A stretch of 64,000 bases of DNA from positions 868,001-932,000 of the forward strand of contig OX388318.1 of assembly GCA_947579605.1 (NCBI GenBank), read 5' to 3'. Position numbers and translations under genes: made by a program. The notes below the pieces were generated by a model. The model saw only the letters and a list, made by a program, of their open reading frames with translations, ran no database searches and was not told the origin of the DNA. The stretch is from Athripsodes cinereus (Eukaryota; Arthropoda; Insecta; Trichoptera; Leptoceridae). This document shows, one piece after another, positions 1 to 10,311 of this stretch; the stretch's first letter is position 1, and every line of letters begins with the position of its first letter.

Positions 1-340
1 GGGCACATTCAACCAGGGTTGATATATCCTTAAATCAAGAATATTAAAATCGGAAAAAAATATTTTTAACTGGCAACACTCCGTGTGCTGTCATTAGGAA
101 AAATTGTGGGAAGAATTGTTCCGTGATAATAAATTTACGATAACATTTATATTTCAACGCTTAAAAGGTAAGATTTTTCATTAGTCGTATTCATGATATT
201 ACTCTCAAACTATACGCATATTTTTTTTTCTCTGTTTCATTAATATTTTGCTGATTTGTATGCAACTCAATGTCAGTAGTATTATAACCCTACTTTTGTC
301 TCCTTAGAATACTGATGACATTTTAGTAAAAATCTGTGTA

Positions 341-391
341 TGGGGCACATTCAACCATAACATGTGAGGCACATTCAACCATGGCTGAATA
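341..391 (+). repeat. pogo subterminal repeats, left side
   Basis: Two copies of the terminal motif (GGGGCACATTCAACCAT at about 341 and GAGGCACATTCAACCATGG at about 364) sit inside the left end. They are likely transposase binding sites. Matching copies lie at the right end. Confidence 0.65.
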
Positions 392-440
392 TACCCCCAC
401 CTAAAATTAATTGTACTAATTGATTGATTTTATATTACAG

Positions 441-3400
441 ATGGTACGTACATATGTAAAGAAGACATCTAGATTATTTAGGTCGAAAAATTGGAAACAA
501 ACACATCGTATGGCTGAGAATGGGATGAATAAGGTGAAGAAATGGCTACAAACAAATTTACTAACCCTGAACGTGGATAAAACCAAATACATGACTTTTT
601 CCATTGATGCTAGAGGGCAACCCACCTGCACTGACCAACATACCATAACTGAACATGACTGTAGAAAACAATCACTGACTTGTAATTGTCCCAGGCTAAC
701 AAATACAAACAAATACAAATATCTGGGAATTACAATAGACAATAATTTGAGATGGACGGAACACATAGCGAATGTAACTAAAAGGACAAGACAACTTACT
801 TTTTTAGAAACATTAGAGACATATTTGACTTGAAAATCTTGAAAACGATGTATTATGCGCTAGGCCAATGTGTTCTCACTTACGGTATTATAGGCTGGGG
901 GGGTATGGCTAAAACGAATCTCTACCCTGCTGTAATTGCACAGAAGTCTCTCATTAGGGTAATCTGCCGGAAACCGTATAGATACTCATCTGATAGACTT
1001 TTCAAAGAATTTTCTGTACTGGACATACGACAACTATACATAAAGACGATAACTAAACACATACACCTAAATCCAACTCCATACATGCCACAACACATGC
1101 TTTCAGCAAATACACGAAATGGAAGACTATTGCAACCAATTATTACACATACGACTTTTGCTCAGAGATTCCTCACCTTCCTTGGGCCAAGAATGTATAA
1201 TCGAATAATCCCAAATATTGCTAAATTTATTTCCCCAAGTGGGAAAAACTTAAACAAATTGGTGACGAATTGGCTCATGGATAGGGGAAGAAGGGAGTCT
1301 GAGAGAGACCTGACGAACATAATACAATAACTGACTTACTCTTACATTAATCATATTTGCACATTCTAAATGACTTGACGTATGACATGCTATTTCATTA
1401 TGTATTTTGAATTATTTTAACTCTTATTCAAGTTTACATAAAAGAATTGTATTTTAAGTCATATTTGAAAAATTGTATTTTTGATATATGTATTTTTTTC
1501 TAGTATTGCCCCAGAACAGATTTTAATCTAGTGGGGCAATATATTCCATTATATTGTTTTTATGTTAATTTTGTATGCTCTATTGGAATAATAAATAAAT
1601 AAAAAAATAAAAAAGATGCAATATTTCAGAGACAGATATGAAAAATGCCATGAGAGATATTTTGCATAAAAAAAAATCAACAAGGACCGCAGCAACTCAC
1701 TATAATATATAAAGAGGTACAATACAGTCACGTATTAAGAAATTAACTGAAAAATATTCATTAGAGCAACTTAAAAATATGTTTAATTTTGATTCTGGGA
1801 ATGAAAGTGATGATGAAGCAGCACCTAACAATTTTAATACATTTTCAAGCAAGTATACAATTCGTCAAGTTTTTACTAAAGAGCAGGAAAAAATATTAGT
1901 GGGTTACATTATCAAAAGTTCAGATATGAATTATGGACTAACGTATAAGCAAATTCGGAAACTAGCCTATGAATATGGAAATTTGCTACCAGGAACAATA
2001 ATACCAAAACAGTGGATTGAGAACGCTATAGCCGGTACAGAGTGGTTAAAAGGTTTCATGAAAAGATGTTCAGATTGTTTAAGTTTAAGGAAACCAGAAA
2101 GCACCAGCATGGCTAGAGCCACAGGATTCAATGAACAAAGGGTCTCAGAGTTTTTTGATAATTATGTTCAGATTATGGAAAAACATAAATTTAAGCCGGA
2201 GAACATTTTTAATATTGATGAGACCGGAATAACTACGGTTATGCCGCCTGTAAAAGTAGTTGCTGCGAAAGGTAAAAAACAAGTTAGTTTGGTGTCTTCT
2301 GCGGAGAGAGGAGAGTTGACAACATTTGTTGGTATCATCAACGCAGCGGGGTCTTATTTGCCACCAGTTTTTGTTTTCCCCAGGATAAGAAGTCCAGGTG
2401 ATTACATTTCTCAAGGCCCAATATCTAGCTTGGCCCTTGGAAATCGTAGTGGTTGGATGACGGGTGAACTGTTTCCAAATGTTTTATCACATATTCAAAC
2501 GCATACAAAATGCTCTAATGAAAATAAAATTCTCCTACTTTTAGATAATCACGAGTCTCATGTAACAGTAAAATCGATAGATTTTTGTAAGCAAAATGGT
2601 ATAGTTGTCCTCGCTTTTCCTCCTCATACAACGCATAGACTTCAACCACTCGATATTGGAGTTTATGGACCTTTCAAGTCTAAATGTGCCGTTGCTTTCA
2701 ACGATTGGCTCACATCAAATCCTGGTAAAACTATTTCGATCAGGCAAATAGCAATGCTAGCCAACACTGCACTTTTAGGTGCTTTTACGCCCACAAACAT
2801 TATAAATGCTTTCAAAAAACCTGGATTGTGGCCTGTAAATCGATTAGCCTTTTCTGAAGAAGATTTTTCTGCGTGTAAAGTGTTTGATCAACCCATTCAA
2901 AACCCAACAACAACCCAATGTATCACTCCTCCGCCAACAATTATTTCAAATGTTGCAGTAGTTCCATCTTCATCTAAGACTCTGTGTACTTCTTTAGGAA
3001 AGGAGTCGTCTCCTATACCTTCAACGTCCCAATTATCTGTGCAAGATAATTTACAATGTACGCCTCTCTTACCAGAACATGTAAGACCGTATCCTCAAAG
3101 TGACTCCATTAAAAACAAAAATTCTAAAAGAAGGCAAAGTAAATCACGTATTTATACTGACACTCCTGAAAAACGTAGATTGGAAGATATGCATAATGAA
3201 AAAATCAACAAACAAAATAAATTAGAAGAGAGGAAAAAGGAAAAAGTTATGAGAAACATTTTCAAAAATAAGAAACAGATAAAATCAAGGAAGTATTCAA
3301 CGTCATCCAGTGACTCCGATACAGAAGTATTATTGTCTTCAGGTGAATCGTTTTGTATCACAAGTAGTGATGGAGAAGAAGAACAGAGCCTGAAGATATA

Positions 3401-3701
3401 TGATGACGAAAGAATCAGTGAAGACGATTTTTACCTGGTAAAGTTTTTATCTAAACGTTCGACAGTATACTTTGTGAGAAAAGTGATTGAGAAGTACGAG
3501 ACCCAGTATTTAGTCAAGTTTTTGAAGTGCAAGGGTCCACCATTCTACGTATTTTATTATCCAGAAAGAGAAGATGAATCATTGGTTAAACGAGATGACA
3601 TGGTAGCAAAATTGCCAAAGCCCCATTCACAACAAGGAACAGCACGAACAATGTGCATGTACACATTTAAGTTTAACTTTTCATCTTTTAACATTAAGTA
3701 A
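441..3701 (+). pseudogene. pogo-type transposase, split by a LINE and one nonsense codon
   Basis: The protein would be a DDE transposase that cuts and pastes the element. The first 11 codons (MVRTYVKKTSR, 441-473) are separated from the rest by the LINE. The same frame resumes at 1614 with the end of the helix-turn-helix (SETDMKNAMRDILHKKK). An in-frame TAA lies at 1710-1712, and the frame is then open to 3701. The DDE domain is intact: FNIDETG (about 2208), LLLLDNHESH (about 2536) and LQPLDIGVYGPFK (about 2641). A Ser/Lys-rich linker and a C-terminal tail (EDDFYLVKFLSKRSTVYFV) follow, as in insect jerky-like transposases. Apart from the LINE and one stop the gene is nearly intact, so it died recently. 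The 640-codon frame starting at 1779 lacks the DNA-binding domain. Confidence 0.85.
471..1617 (+). mobile_element. 5'-truncated LINE, C-terminal part of ORF2 and 3' tail
   Basis: The insert lies inside the pogo transposase frame with a short target duplication, AGAT, at 471-474 and 1614-1617. It encodes the end of the reverse transcriptase and the C-terminal region (WLQTNLLTLNVDKTKYMTF at about 541-597, KYLGITIDNNLRWTEHI near 720, LTYGIIGWGG near 879). One frameshift near 830 joins two frames, 475-833 and 830-1330. The 3' end is an (AATAA)-type A-rich tail at 1587-1613. The catalytic YADD box is absent because of 5' truncation. Chain features suggest the Jockey/CR1 side of LINEs; the clade is not certain. 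Confidence 0.8.
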
Positions 3702-3764
3702 ATTTTAATAATAAAAATATTTTCAAAAATACCTGTATCTGTTGTTATTCCCTTGAAAATTTCT

Positions 3765-3836
3765 ACTATGGCTGAATCTACCCCCCCTGGTGGCTGAATG
3801 TACCTCATACGTGGGGTACATTAAACCATTTTACCG
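3765..3836. repeat. pogo subterminal repeats, right side
   Basis: TGGCTGAATCTACCCCCC (about 3769), TGGCTGAATGTACCTC (about 3792) and GGGGTACATTAAACCATTTT (about 3815) are variants of the terminal motif in both orientations. They mirror the left-hand subterminal copies. Confidence 0.6.
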
Positions 3837-4013
3837 TTATTTTAAAAATCACTATTTTAATATGAATGCATTGAAGTATAAACATATGCTTTATTACAAA
3901 GATGTATAATGGTTGAAACTTAAATTACAGTAAAACATGACTCAAAAAATATTTATACTTTCCATTTTAAAATATTAAAACTGAAAAATGGCTGAATGTG
4001 CCTCCCTTTCCCC

Positions 4014-4245
4014 TACGCCGGAGCGAAACTACACCAAGTGAATATTTGGGCAAATTGAGATATTTACATATTGTTATAGAGCTCGTTACACTTAACTTTT
4101 TCTCTTTAAATTGTCTAAGAATGAAATGGAGTATAGCTCCCGTAGGTTTATGAAGGCTTAGAAATATTTTTTTAATAGTCAATTATTGTTGATAGCAAAT
4201 TTTCTTTGAAGCAAGTTCTTCAACAACCATGATCATCTATTTAAA
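4014..4245. other. Non-coding flank between pogo and hAT-type element
   Basis: No supported gene. The first 21 bases (4014-4034) recur exactly, inverted, at 34682-34702 (see findings). The rest is unremarkable AT-rich sequence. Confidence 0.5.
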
Positions 4246-4286
4246 CATTAGATCAGTGGTTCCCAAAGTTGACTGAGCTCCGACAC

Positions 4287-4395
4287 TTCTTCTTCTTCTT
4301 CCTAGCCTACTCCCGTCCATTCCTGGACGAAGGCCTCCTCCATCGCCTTCCACGCCGCTCTATCTTGGGCTCTTATTTTATAATGCGGCATCTTG
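4287..4395 (-). mobile_element. RTE-type LINE 3' end with (GAA)n tail
   Basis: On the minus strand this encodes the C-terminal tail of an RTE-type pol (RAQDRAAWKAMEEAFVQEWT, 4389 to 4314), a stop, and a GAAGAAGAA tail that abuts the 13-bp target duplication at 4274-4286. Only the last 100 or so bases of the LINE are present. The viral L fragment is joined directly upstream. The same family occurs at 11350-11590 on the plus strand. Confidence 0.75.
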
Positions 4396-5181
4396 GGAAA
4401 TTGGGATTTGAATACTGATGAAGAAAAATCATTTCATATTGGTCGTTTAATAGGATTTGTTTTTGCCGATTATATTTCAACAGCAGATTCCAGATCAAAA
4501 GAATCCACCTTATTTCCAATAGTATTGGCAAACAAATTATATCCTGAGGACTTTTTAGAAGGATTAATTGATGGAGTTCGTCAAGGATCTCTGTTATTTA
4601 TATCCCAACAACTCAGAGTTAAAACCAAAAGAACATTAGATGTAACACTGAGTGGTAGATTTTTTAACATAATGGAATGCATGTCCAAAAATGATGCCTT
4701 TATTAATATCGTCACTCATTCAAATTTCCAACAACAATTCAGAACTGCGCCTTTTAGAATACTACCTTCATACCCATCTAGCCATAAAGATATAGCTTAC
4801 AATTTTTTTAATTATATCAGATATAGATATGGACAACTTGAACATCAAATATATCCAAAAGTTGGAAGATATTTATGGATATTCTCTGATCTTCTGGACA
4901 CCGATAAGGTCGGATTATTTATAATTTCTAATAAACTTAGATTTTTGATGAATCCTAAAATAAAGACACTCAACAAAAGAAATCTAGCAACTATAAGATC
5001 ATGGACAGATATACAAGCTGCGGTAAGAAACAAGGAAGGAGGTTATGATTGTTTAGCGGAAAATACTGGATTATTAAGATTGTGTAATAGAGAAGTAAGA
5101 CATAGTTGTCGAGACATTGATCCAGTTATCAAGTTTCAGGAAACAGATGATGAATTTACATTCACCAATAAAAATATTTGA
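4396..5181 (+). pseudogene. Endogenous viral element 1B: negative-strand RNA virus L protein, post-capping/connector region
   Basis: About 261 codons remain open. They resemble the large polymerase protein of mononegavirus/jingchuvirus-like negative-strand RNA viruses just after the capping motif. Key stretches are FHIGRLIGFVFADYIS, the SRSKESTLFP segment typical of the L-protein connector, and RYLWIFSDLLDTDKVG. The start is set by the breakpoint, not by a start codon: the shared 10-mer GGAAATTGGG (4396-4405) also ends fragment 1A at 10547-10556 on the other strand. There is no viral promoter or leader. The frame has no stops, so integration looks young or the frame has been maintained. Family-level assignment (chuvirus versus another family) is uncertain. 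Confidence 0.8.
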
Positions 5182-5774
5182 CAGCTGTCAGAACGTCAAC
5201 ATTTTCGCGCGGGTAATCTGAAAGAGATTTATTAATTACTTTGAATATAACTGTGCGTTACAAATTAGTGTGCTCTAATTTTGTGGTGTTAAACAATCTG
5301 GACATTTTAACAATAGCATCATCGAACGGTATGTGATTTAAGATTGTTTTTTCTCAAATTAAAATTCGAATTTAAAATATTACATACCACATGAAAAAAT
5401 ACTTTGACCTTTCAAGACCTACTGAACAAATTATTTCACTCATTGAAGATGAAAATGACATTGACAGAACCCTGACATAGATAAAGTTAGTAATTCCATA
5501 GATAAAACATAGAAAAACTGCATATAATCAAAGACAAAAGTTTCATAGAACCATAAACAAAAATTGCACGAAACCATAGACAAGAATTACAGCCATAGAC
5601 ATTTATCCTATATAATAAATAATACCTCAATGAGGATATTATCATAGTGAACACATTGAACTTAACAAGTACTTGTTTTTGTGTATTTGTTGAATTATTT
5701 TTTTTAAAAAAAAAAAATTGTTTTTGTTTTGTGAACTGAGTTGTGTTGTTTATTGTCATACTAAAGAAGAAAAA

Positions 5775-7178
5775 ATGTCTAATATTATTAAAAGCGAAAA
5801 GATAAATAGGAATAACAGCTATATTATAATGGTTGACAAATCTATGGATGATGGTGGGCTCGAGGAAGCGCGCATCAATAACACATATACTATGGATAGC
5901 TCAAGTAATATCATAGATGAATCAACAAGAAAAAGTATAATTGACTCGGAAGAGATTGTAAACAGCTTTCCAAAGAACAAAGTAGATTCAAATGGGAATA
6001 TTGACAATTCTAAGAAAGATGTGTATAATTTTAGAAGGAATACAGATAGTGGTGAGGATACTCTGGGTACCCCCAAGAAAATTGAAGAAGAGCTAAAAAA
6101 GCAAACAAGTACTTTGAGGAGAGGAACAAATAGCTCCAAAAGAAACACGAATAACATCAAGAGAGACAAACTAGATGAAGATGGAACAAATACAATTAAA
6201 GAACTACAGGAGTGTAGGCGGGAGTTGAGGTTGAAAAATAGGGAGGTGTCTATTTTGAAAAAGAGAATTGATATTTTAGAGAAACAAGAGACAACCTTGA
6301 TAAATTACAAGAAAATAAATTCAGAATTAAAACAGTTAGTGGCAAGCAAAGACAATATACTAAAGAATATGAAAATAGAAATGCAGAGATTCTCTGAGAG
6401 TAGAAGAAGGGAGGTTGAAGACTACAAAAGGAATACTGAGGAGCTATTGTTGAAGCTGGAGGAGGCCAAAAGATTCAGTGACTCATTGAGGGAGCAAAGC
6501 TCGAATAAATCATATACAGGTTCGGGAATCAAACATATTCCTAGTATTGACCGAAAACTTAATAAGGATTGCACACAGAAACTGTCCGAATATTCTAAGC
6601 CAAAGTTGTTTGTGTTGGGAGATGAATTTGGCAAGGGAATGGGCATGAGGCTGTTTGAAGAAACAAATTTTGATGTTAATTGTAACTGCAAACCCTATGC
6701 AAAATTTAGCTACCTAGTGGATGATATATATCAGACAATCATGAAGGGAAAAGAAGGAGATGCCATTTTGTTGATAGTGGGAGGAAGCAGAGATAAGTTT
6801 TGCGAGAGAATCCGGGAAATCGAAAACATCGTCGTAAAAACAAAAGAGAAAAAAATCAAATTATTAATCTCTACAATTCATTATGTGAGAAATGAGAGAA
6901 AGAATGAACACATCTATAAATCAAATTGCAACTTGTATGACACTATTAGAAATAATAATCATGGTAGAATCATTGAGTTGAATGATGAAGAAGTTTCCTT
7001 AACGGATAAAATTATATTTAATCTAAAACATACCACCCAAGTAGCGAAAAACATAATAAACATTTGTTTGCAAGATGGTGAGAAACAAGAAACAGTGGAG
7101 GGGGAGAATGTTAGGGATAATAATATTTTTTTAGAGAGAGACAGAGGGGAGGAGGTAGCAGAGAGGGTGAAACAATAA
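5775..7178 (+). CDS. LINE ORF1: coiled coil plus SGNH/esterase-like domain
   Basis: The chosen start ATG at 5775 begins MSNIIKSEK; an upstream frame extension is poorly supported. The N-terminal 130 residues are charged and Ser/Asn-rich. Residues about 140-260 form a strong coiled coil (KELQECRRELRLKNREVSILKK onward in heptads), as expected for trimerising ORF1 proteins. The C-terminal 150 residues resemble the SGNH/GDSL-hydrolase-like domain seen in ORF1 of some CR1/Jockey relatives: KLFVLGDEFGKGM takes the place of the GDS block, and ILLIVGGSRDKF the place of the GxND block. The canonical serine and asparagine appear replaced, so activity is doubtful. It likely acts as an RNA-binding chaperone in the retrotransposition particle. 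The stop overlaps the ORF2 frame. Confidence 0.75.
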   Translation: MSNIIKSEKINRNNSYIIMVDKSMDDGGLEEARINNTYTMDSSSNIIDESTRKSIIDSEEIVNSFPKNKVDSNGNIDNSKKDVYNFRRNTDSGEDTLGTPKKIEEELKKQTSTLRRGTNSSKRNTNNIKRDKLDEDGTNTIKELQECRRELRLKNREVSILKKRIDILEKQETTLINYKKINSELKQLVASKDNILKNMKIEMQRFSESRRREVEDYKRNTEELLLKLEEAKRFSDSLREQSSNKSYTGSGIKHIPSIDRKLNKDCTQKLSEYSKPKLFVLGDEFGKGMGMRLFEETNFDVNCNCKPYAKFSYLVDDIYQTIMKGKEGDAILLIVGGSRDKFCERIREIENIVVKTKEKKIKLLISTIHYVRNERKNEHIYKSNCNLYDTIRNNNHGRIIELNDEEVSLTDKIIFNLKHTTQVAKNIINICLQDGEKQETVEGENVRDNNIFLERDRGEEVAERVKQ

Positions 7179-10021
7179 CAGTTGTCCATCAAAATGTGCA
7201 GGGACTGAGAGGGAAATTACATGAACTACAAACATTTGACCTCTCGGCCGTAGACATAGTATGCTGCACCGAATCTTGGCTGGAAGAAGATGAAGTTAAG
7301 ATTTATGATACACCTAATTTTAAAATAAACAGTAAATTTTGTAGGAAAAAGACAAAGAGAGGTGGTTGTTTGATTATGAAAAACATCCAATTACAATCAA
7401 AAAATAGACAGGATGTAGTAGACTGCTCAATCGAAAACCACTGCGAATTGAGTTGTATAGAGATAAAAAATATTATAATATTATGTGTATATAGACCACC
7501 ATCTGGTAATTTTAATTTATTCATTGACACAATTGAAAAAGTCCTGACAAAGATAAGTTACAAGAACAATAAATATATTATTGTATGTGGGGACTTCAAT
7601 ATTAACTTTGACAAAAGCTCTAAGGAGACTTGTATTCTTTTAGATTTTTTTAATAGTTTCCTATTGACACGCAGCATATTCACTGCTACACGAGTTACTT
7701 CACATTCTTCAACCTGCATAGACAATATCTTTACAGACTTAGTAGTTTTGGATATATCAAAAGTAAATATTGTAAAATCTGATCACTATGGACAGATGAT
7801 CGCTGTTCATGAAACTATAGATAAACACTTGGAAAATAATATTAAACATATAAATAGAAGAGTCTATAACAAAGAAAGCATATTTTTTTTTGAAGAGTCA
7901 GTATCATCATTGCGCGCTGATATTAATAATGATGACATAAATTCTGCACTTAATGAACTGTTTAATGTGATATTGACAGAAATAGATCACCATTTTCCTC
8001 TTAAACAAATAAAAATAAAAACTAAGAACACATTTCAGGTATGGTCTACTACGGGTATAAATGTGTCAAGAAAAAAATTATTCGAACTATATGAGGTGAA
8101 AAAACATACCACTTTAGAAACCACAAAAAGATATATTAGTAGGTATAGTGCGATTTTTAAGAAAGTTTGTATGGAAGCCAAAAGAATGTTTTTGTGTAAC
8201 CAGATCGCAAATTCCAAAAATCCTATCCAAACTACTTGGGAAATAATTAAAAATGAGACTGGACGATCAACTAGTGAATGTAATTCATTTGATAAACAGA
8301 TAACCCTTAAAGAAACTAATCACATGACTAACTTAGATACAGCTAACTTCTTTAACAACTATTTTGTAAATGTGGCGTCCTTACTAACAAATAAGTCTAC
8401 TCATTCTATTGACCAATCCTTGAAACATATTAAGAAAGAAACTATACATCTAAATACTAACTTTAAATTTAAAAATGTCACAACGGACGATGTTTTAAAA
8501 ACCTGTAAACTGATAAAATCAAAAACATCAAATGATATATGGCATGTTTCTACTCGCCTACTCAAAAACATTATAAATGGTCTATCTCCTGTGCTAACGG
8601 ACATAATAAACATTTGTTTTGAGAGCGGTACTTTCCCAGACTGCCAAAAAATTGCAAAAGTTATACCACTTTTCAAAAAAGGTGATAAATTAGATGTCAA
8701 TAATTACAGGCCAATATCAATCCTACCAGCAATTAGTAAAATCATAGAAAAAATTGTTACTGACCAACTCACAACATTTTTAGAACATAACAAAATAATA
8801 AATCACAATCAATTTGGATTTCAAAAGGGAAAGAGCACCTCTGATGGAATAGCCTCACTGCTTAAAACCATTTTAGATGCCCTTGATAAGAAAGAATCAA
8901 CTTGTGGTGTTTTTTGTGATCTATCGAAAGCATTTGATTGTGTCGATCATGATATATTACTCGAAAAATTAAAATGCTATGGAATTATTGATATGGAAAA
9001 CAGATTCTTTCAATCGTATTTAAAAAATAGACAGCAGTATGTTGAAGTTAATAATGCAAAATCACAGACTGTTAAAATAAGTAGTGGTGTTCCACAGGGA
9101 TCCGTGCTTGGACCGCTTTTATTTCTTATTTATATAAATGACCTCCCAAATTGTACTAACCCAAATTCTGAGATTGTAATGTTTGCTGACGATACCTCAC
9201 TGATTCTCAAAGGTAAAAAAAATAATTCAGAAAACATAAATAATGCTCTAGAAACACTAACATTACTAAAAAAATGGTTTGATGATAACTCTTTAGTCCT
9301 AAATATGACAAAAACGAGTGCTATGAGTTTCTCTCTTGGTGGACCAGACAACTTAGATCCATTTACCAGTGCTCTCTCTGAGAAAGGTATAGAGAAGGTT
9401 GTTGAAAGTAAATTTTTGGGAGTAGTTTTGGATGAAGGTTTGAAATGGGATAAACATATTGAACAATTATGCAAAAAGTTAAATAGTGCAATATATGCCA
9501 TAAAAAAAATAAAAGACATATGTGGAAAGGACACAGCTAAATCTGTCTACTATTCATATTTTCATTCCATTATGTGTTATGGGATTTTGTGTTGGGGAAT
9601 GGGCGCAGAATCAGGTAGAGTGTTTATTCTACAAAAAAGGGCACTTCGAACACTACTCGGTATGTATCCTAGAGATTCTTGCAGAACTGCGTTCAAAGAA
9701 CAGGGTATATTAACAGTTCCATGTGCATTTGCTCTTGAATGCTTGTTGTATGCACATAAAAATATTGACAAAACACCTTTTAACTCTGACTACCATGACT
9801 ACAACATAAGAACGAAAGAGTTAATACGCCTTCCTGAACACAGGTTAACTAAAGTGTCCAAGAGTTTTATCTGTGTGAGCGTTCGACTTTATAACAACCT
9901 ACCAAAAAAATTCAAAACACTGGATATTCTGTCCTTCAGGCGAGAGATTAAAAAGTATCTTGTTGGCAACGCCTTTTATACTATCGAAGAGATATTGGCT
10001 ATCAAACCGACTGACTCATAA
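7178..10021 (+). CDS. LINE ORF2: AP endonuclease and reverse transcriptase (FADD)
   Basis: This is the pol protein of the Jockey-type LINE. The frame is open upstream of any ATG; ITVVHQNVQGLRGKL overlaps the ORF1 stop at 7176-7178, so translation probably relies on reinitiation or a -1 shift and the exact start is unknown. The endonuclease occupies residues 1-220 (ESWLEEDE, VYRPPSGNF, VCGDFNINF, KSDHYGQM). Reverse transcriptase follows, with PLFKKGDKLDVNNYRPIS, the FCDLSKAFDCVDHDILL block, SSGVPQGSVLGPLLFLIYIN and the catalytic MFADD (about 9180). The tail ends with WGMGAESGRVFILQKRALR and RLYNNLPKKFK. No frameshift or stop is seen across about 945 codons. It nicks target DNA and reverse transcribes its own RNA there. 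Confidence 0.9.
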   Translation, partial: TVVHQNVQGLRGKLHELQTFDLSAVDIVCCTESWLEEDEVKIYDTPNFKINSKFCRKKTKRGGCLIMKNIQLQSKNRQDVVDCSIENHCELSCIEIKNIIILCVYRPPSGNFNLFIDTIEKVLTKISYKNNKYIIVCGDFNINFDKSSKETCILLDFFNSFLLTRSIFTATRVTSHSSTCIDNIFTDLVVLDISKVNIVKSDHYGQMIAVHETIDKHLENNIKHINRRVYNKESIFFFEESVSSLRADINNDDINSALNELFNVILTEIDHHFPLKQIKIKTKNTFQVWSTTGINVSRKKLFELYEVKKHTTLETTKRYISRYSAIFKKVCMEAKRMFLCNQIANSKNPIQTTWEIIKNETGRSTSECNSFDKQITLKETNHMTNLDTANFFNNYFVNVASLLTNKSTHSIDQSLKHIKKETIHLNTNFKFKNVTTDDVLKTCKLIKSKTSNDIWHVSTRLLKNIINGLSPVLTDIINICFESGTFPDCQKIAKVIPLFKKGDKLDVNNYRPISILPAISKIIEKIVTDQLTTFLEHNKIINHNQFGFQKGKSTSDGIASLLKTILDALDKKESTCGVFCDLSKAFDCVDHDILLEKLKCYGIIDMENRFFQSYLKNRQQYVEVNNAKSQTVKISSGVPQGSVLGPLLFLIYINDLPNCTNPNSEIVMFADDTSLILKGKKNNSENINNALETLTLLKKWFDDNSLVLNMTKTSAMSFSLGGPDNLDPFTSALSEKGIEKVVESKFLGVVLDEGLKWDKHIEQLCKKLNSAIYAIKKIKDICGKDTAKSVYYSYFHSIMCYGILCWGMGAESGRVFILQKRALRTLLGMYPRDSCRTAFKEQGILTVPCAFALECLLYAHKNIDKTPFNSDYHDYNIRTKELIRLPEHRLTKVSKSFICVSVRLYNNLPKKFKTLDILSFRREIKKYLVGNAFYTIEEILAIKPTDS

Positions 10022-10111
10022 TTTATAGCTTGCCAGCCTTTATATCATGTGTATGACTCATCGTTGACTTTTGTTCTTGTGATTTATCTGATAAATAATT
10101 AAATAAATATT

Positions 10112-10311
10112 GTACTTTGGACATGACACTAGGAGGACTCTTTACATCCTGCTAGTGTTGAAAAATATATTATAACATAATATTGTTGAGTGTAATGTGT
10201 GTCATTCGTCCTTCCTCTCTGTTTCTTTTGTTAAAAAATCAAATATTGTACTAAAGACGTGGTACTAAGGGGACTCTTTACATCCTTCTAGTACTGAAAA
10301 ATGCATTATTA
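10112..10311 (+). repeat. Duplicated unit in the LINE 3' untranslated region
   Basis: Two diverged copies of a 65-bp unit (10112-10175 and 10248-10311) share the pattern GTACT..GAC.T..ACTA.G.GGACTCTTTACATCCT..TAGT, then GAAAAAT. Such 3' UTR repeats may be the RNA segment recognised by the LINE reverse transcriptase. Confidence 0.6.

Larger units (their letters stand above)
1..4013 (+). mobile_element. pogo/jerky-type DNA transposon (Tc1/mariner superfamily)
   Basis: The element starts at or just before the window edge with GGGCACATTCAACCA. It ends at 4013 with the inverted counterpart (TGGCTGAATGTGCCTCCC, 3989-4006), followed by TA, the target expected for this superfamily. It carries one transposase frame (441-3701) and a likely 5' leader intron (donor AAAAGGTAAG near 164-173, acceptor TATTACAG ending at 440). 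A 5'-truncated LINE sits inside it at 471-1617. Extra copies of the terminal motif lie near both ends. The left limit is uncertain because it coincides with the window start. Confidence 0.8.

Noticed and set aside
5819..6169. Minus-strand 116-codon frame
   Set aside because: Mirror of the charged coiled-coil ORF1; composition (Leu/Ser/Phe) is what an antisense frame gives.
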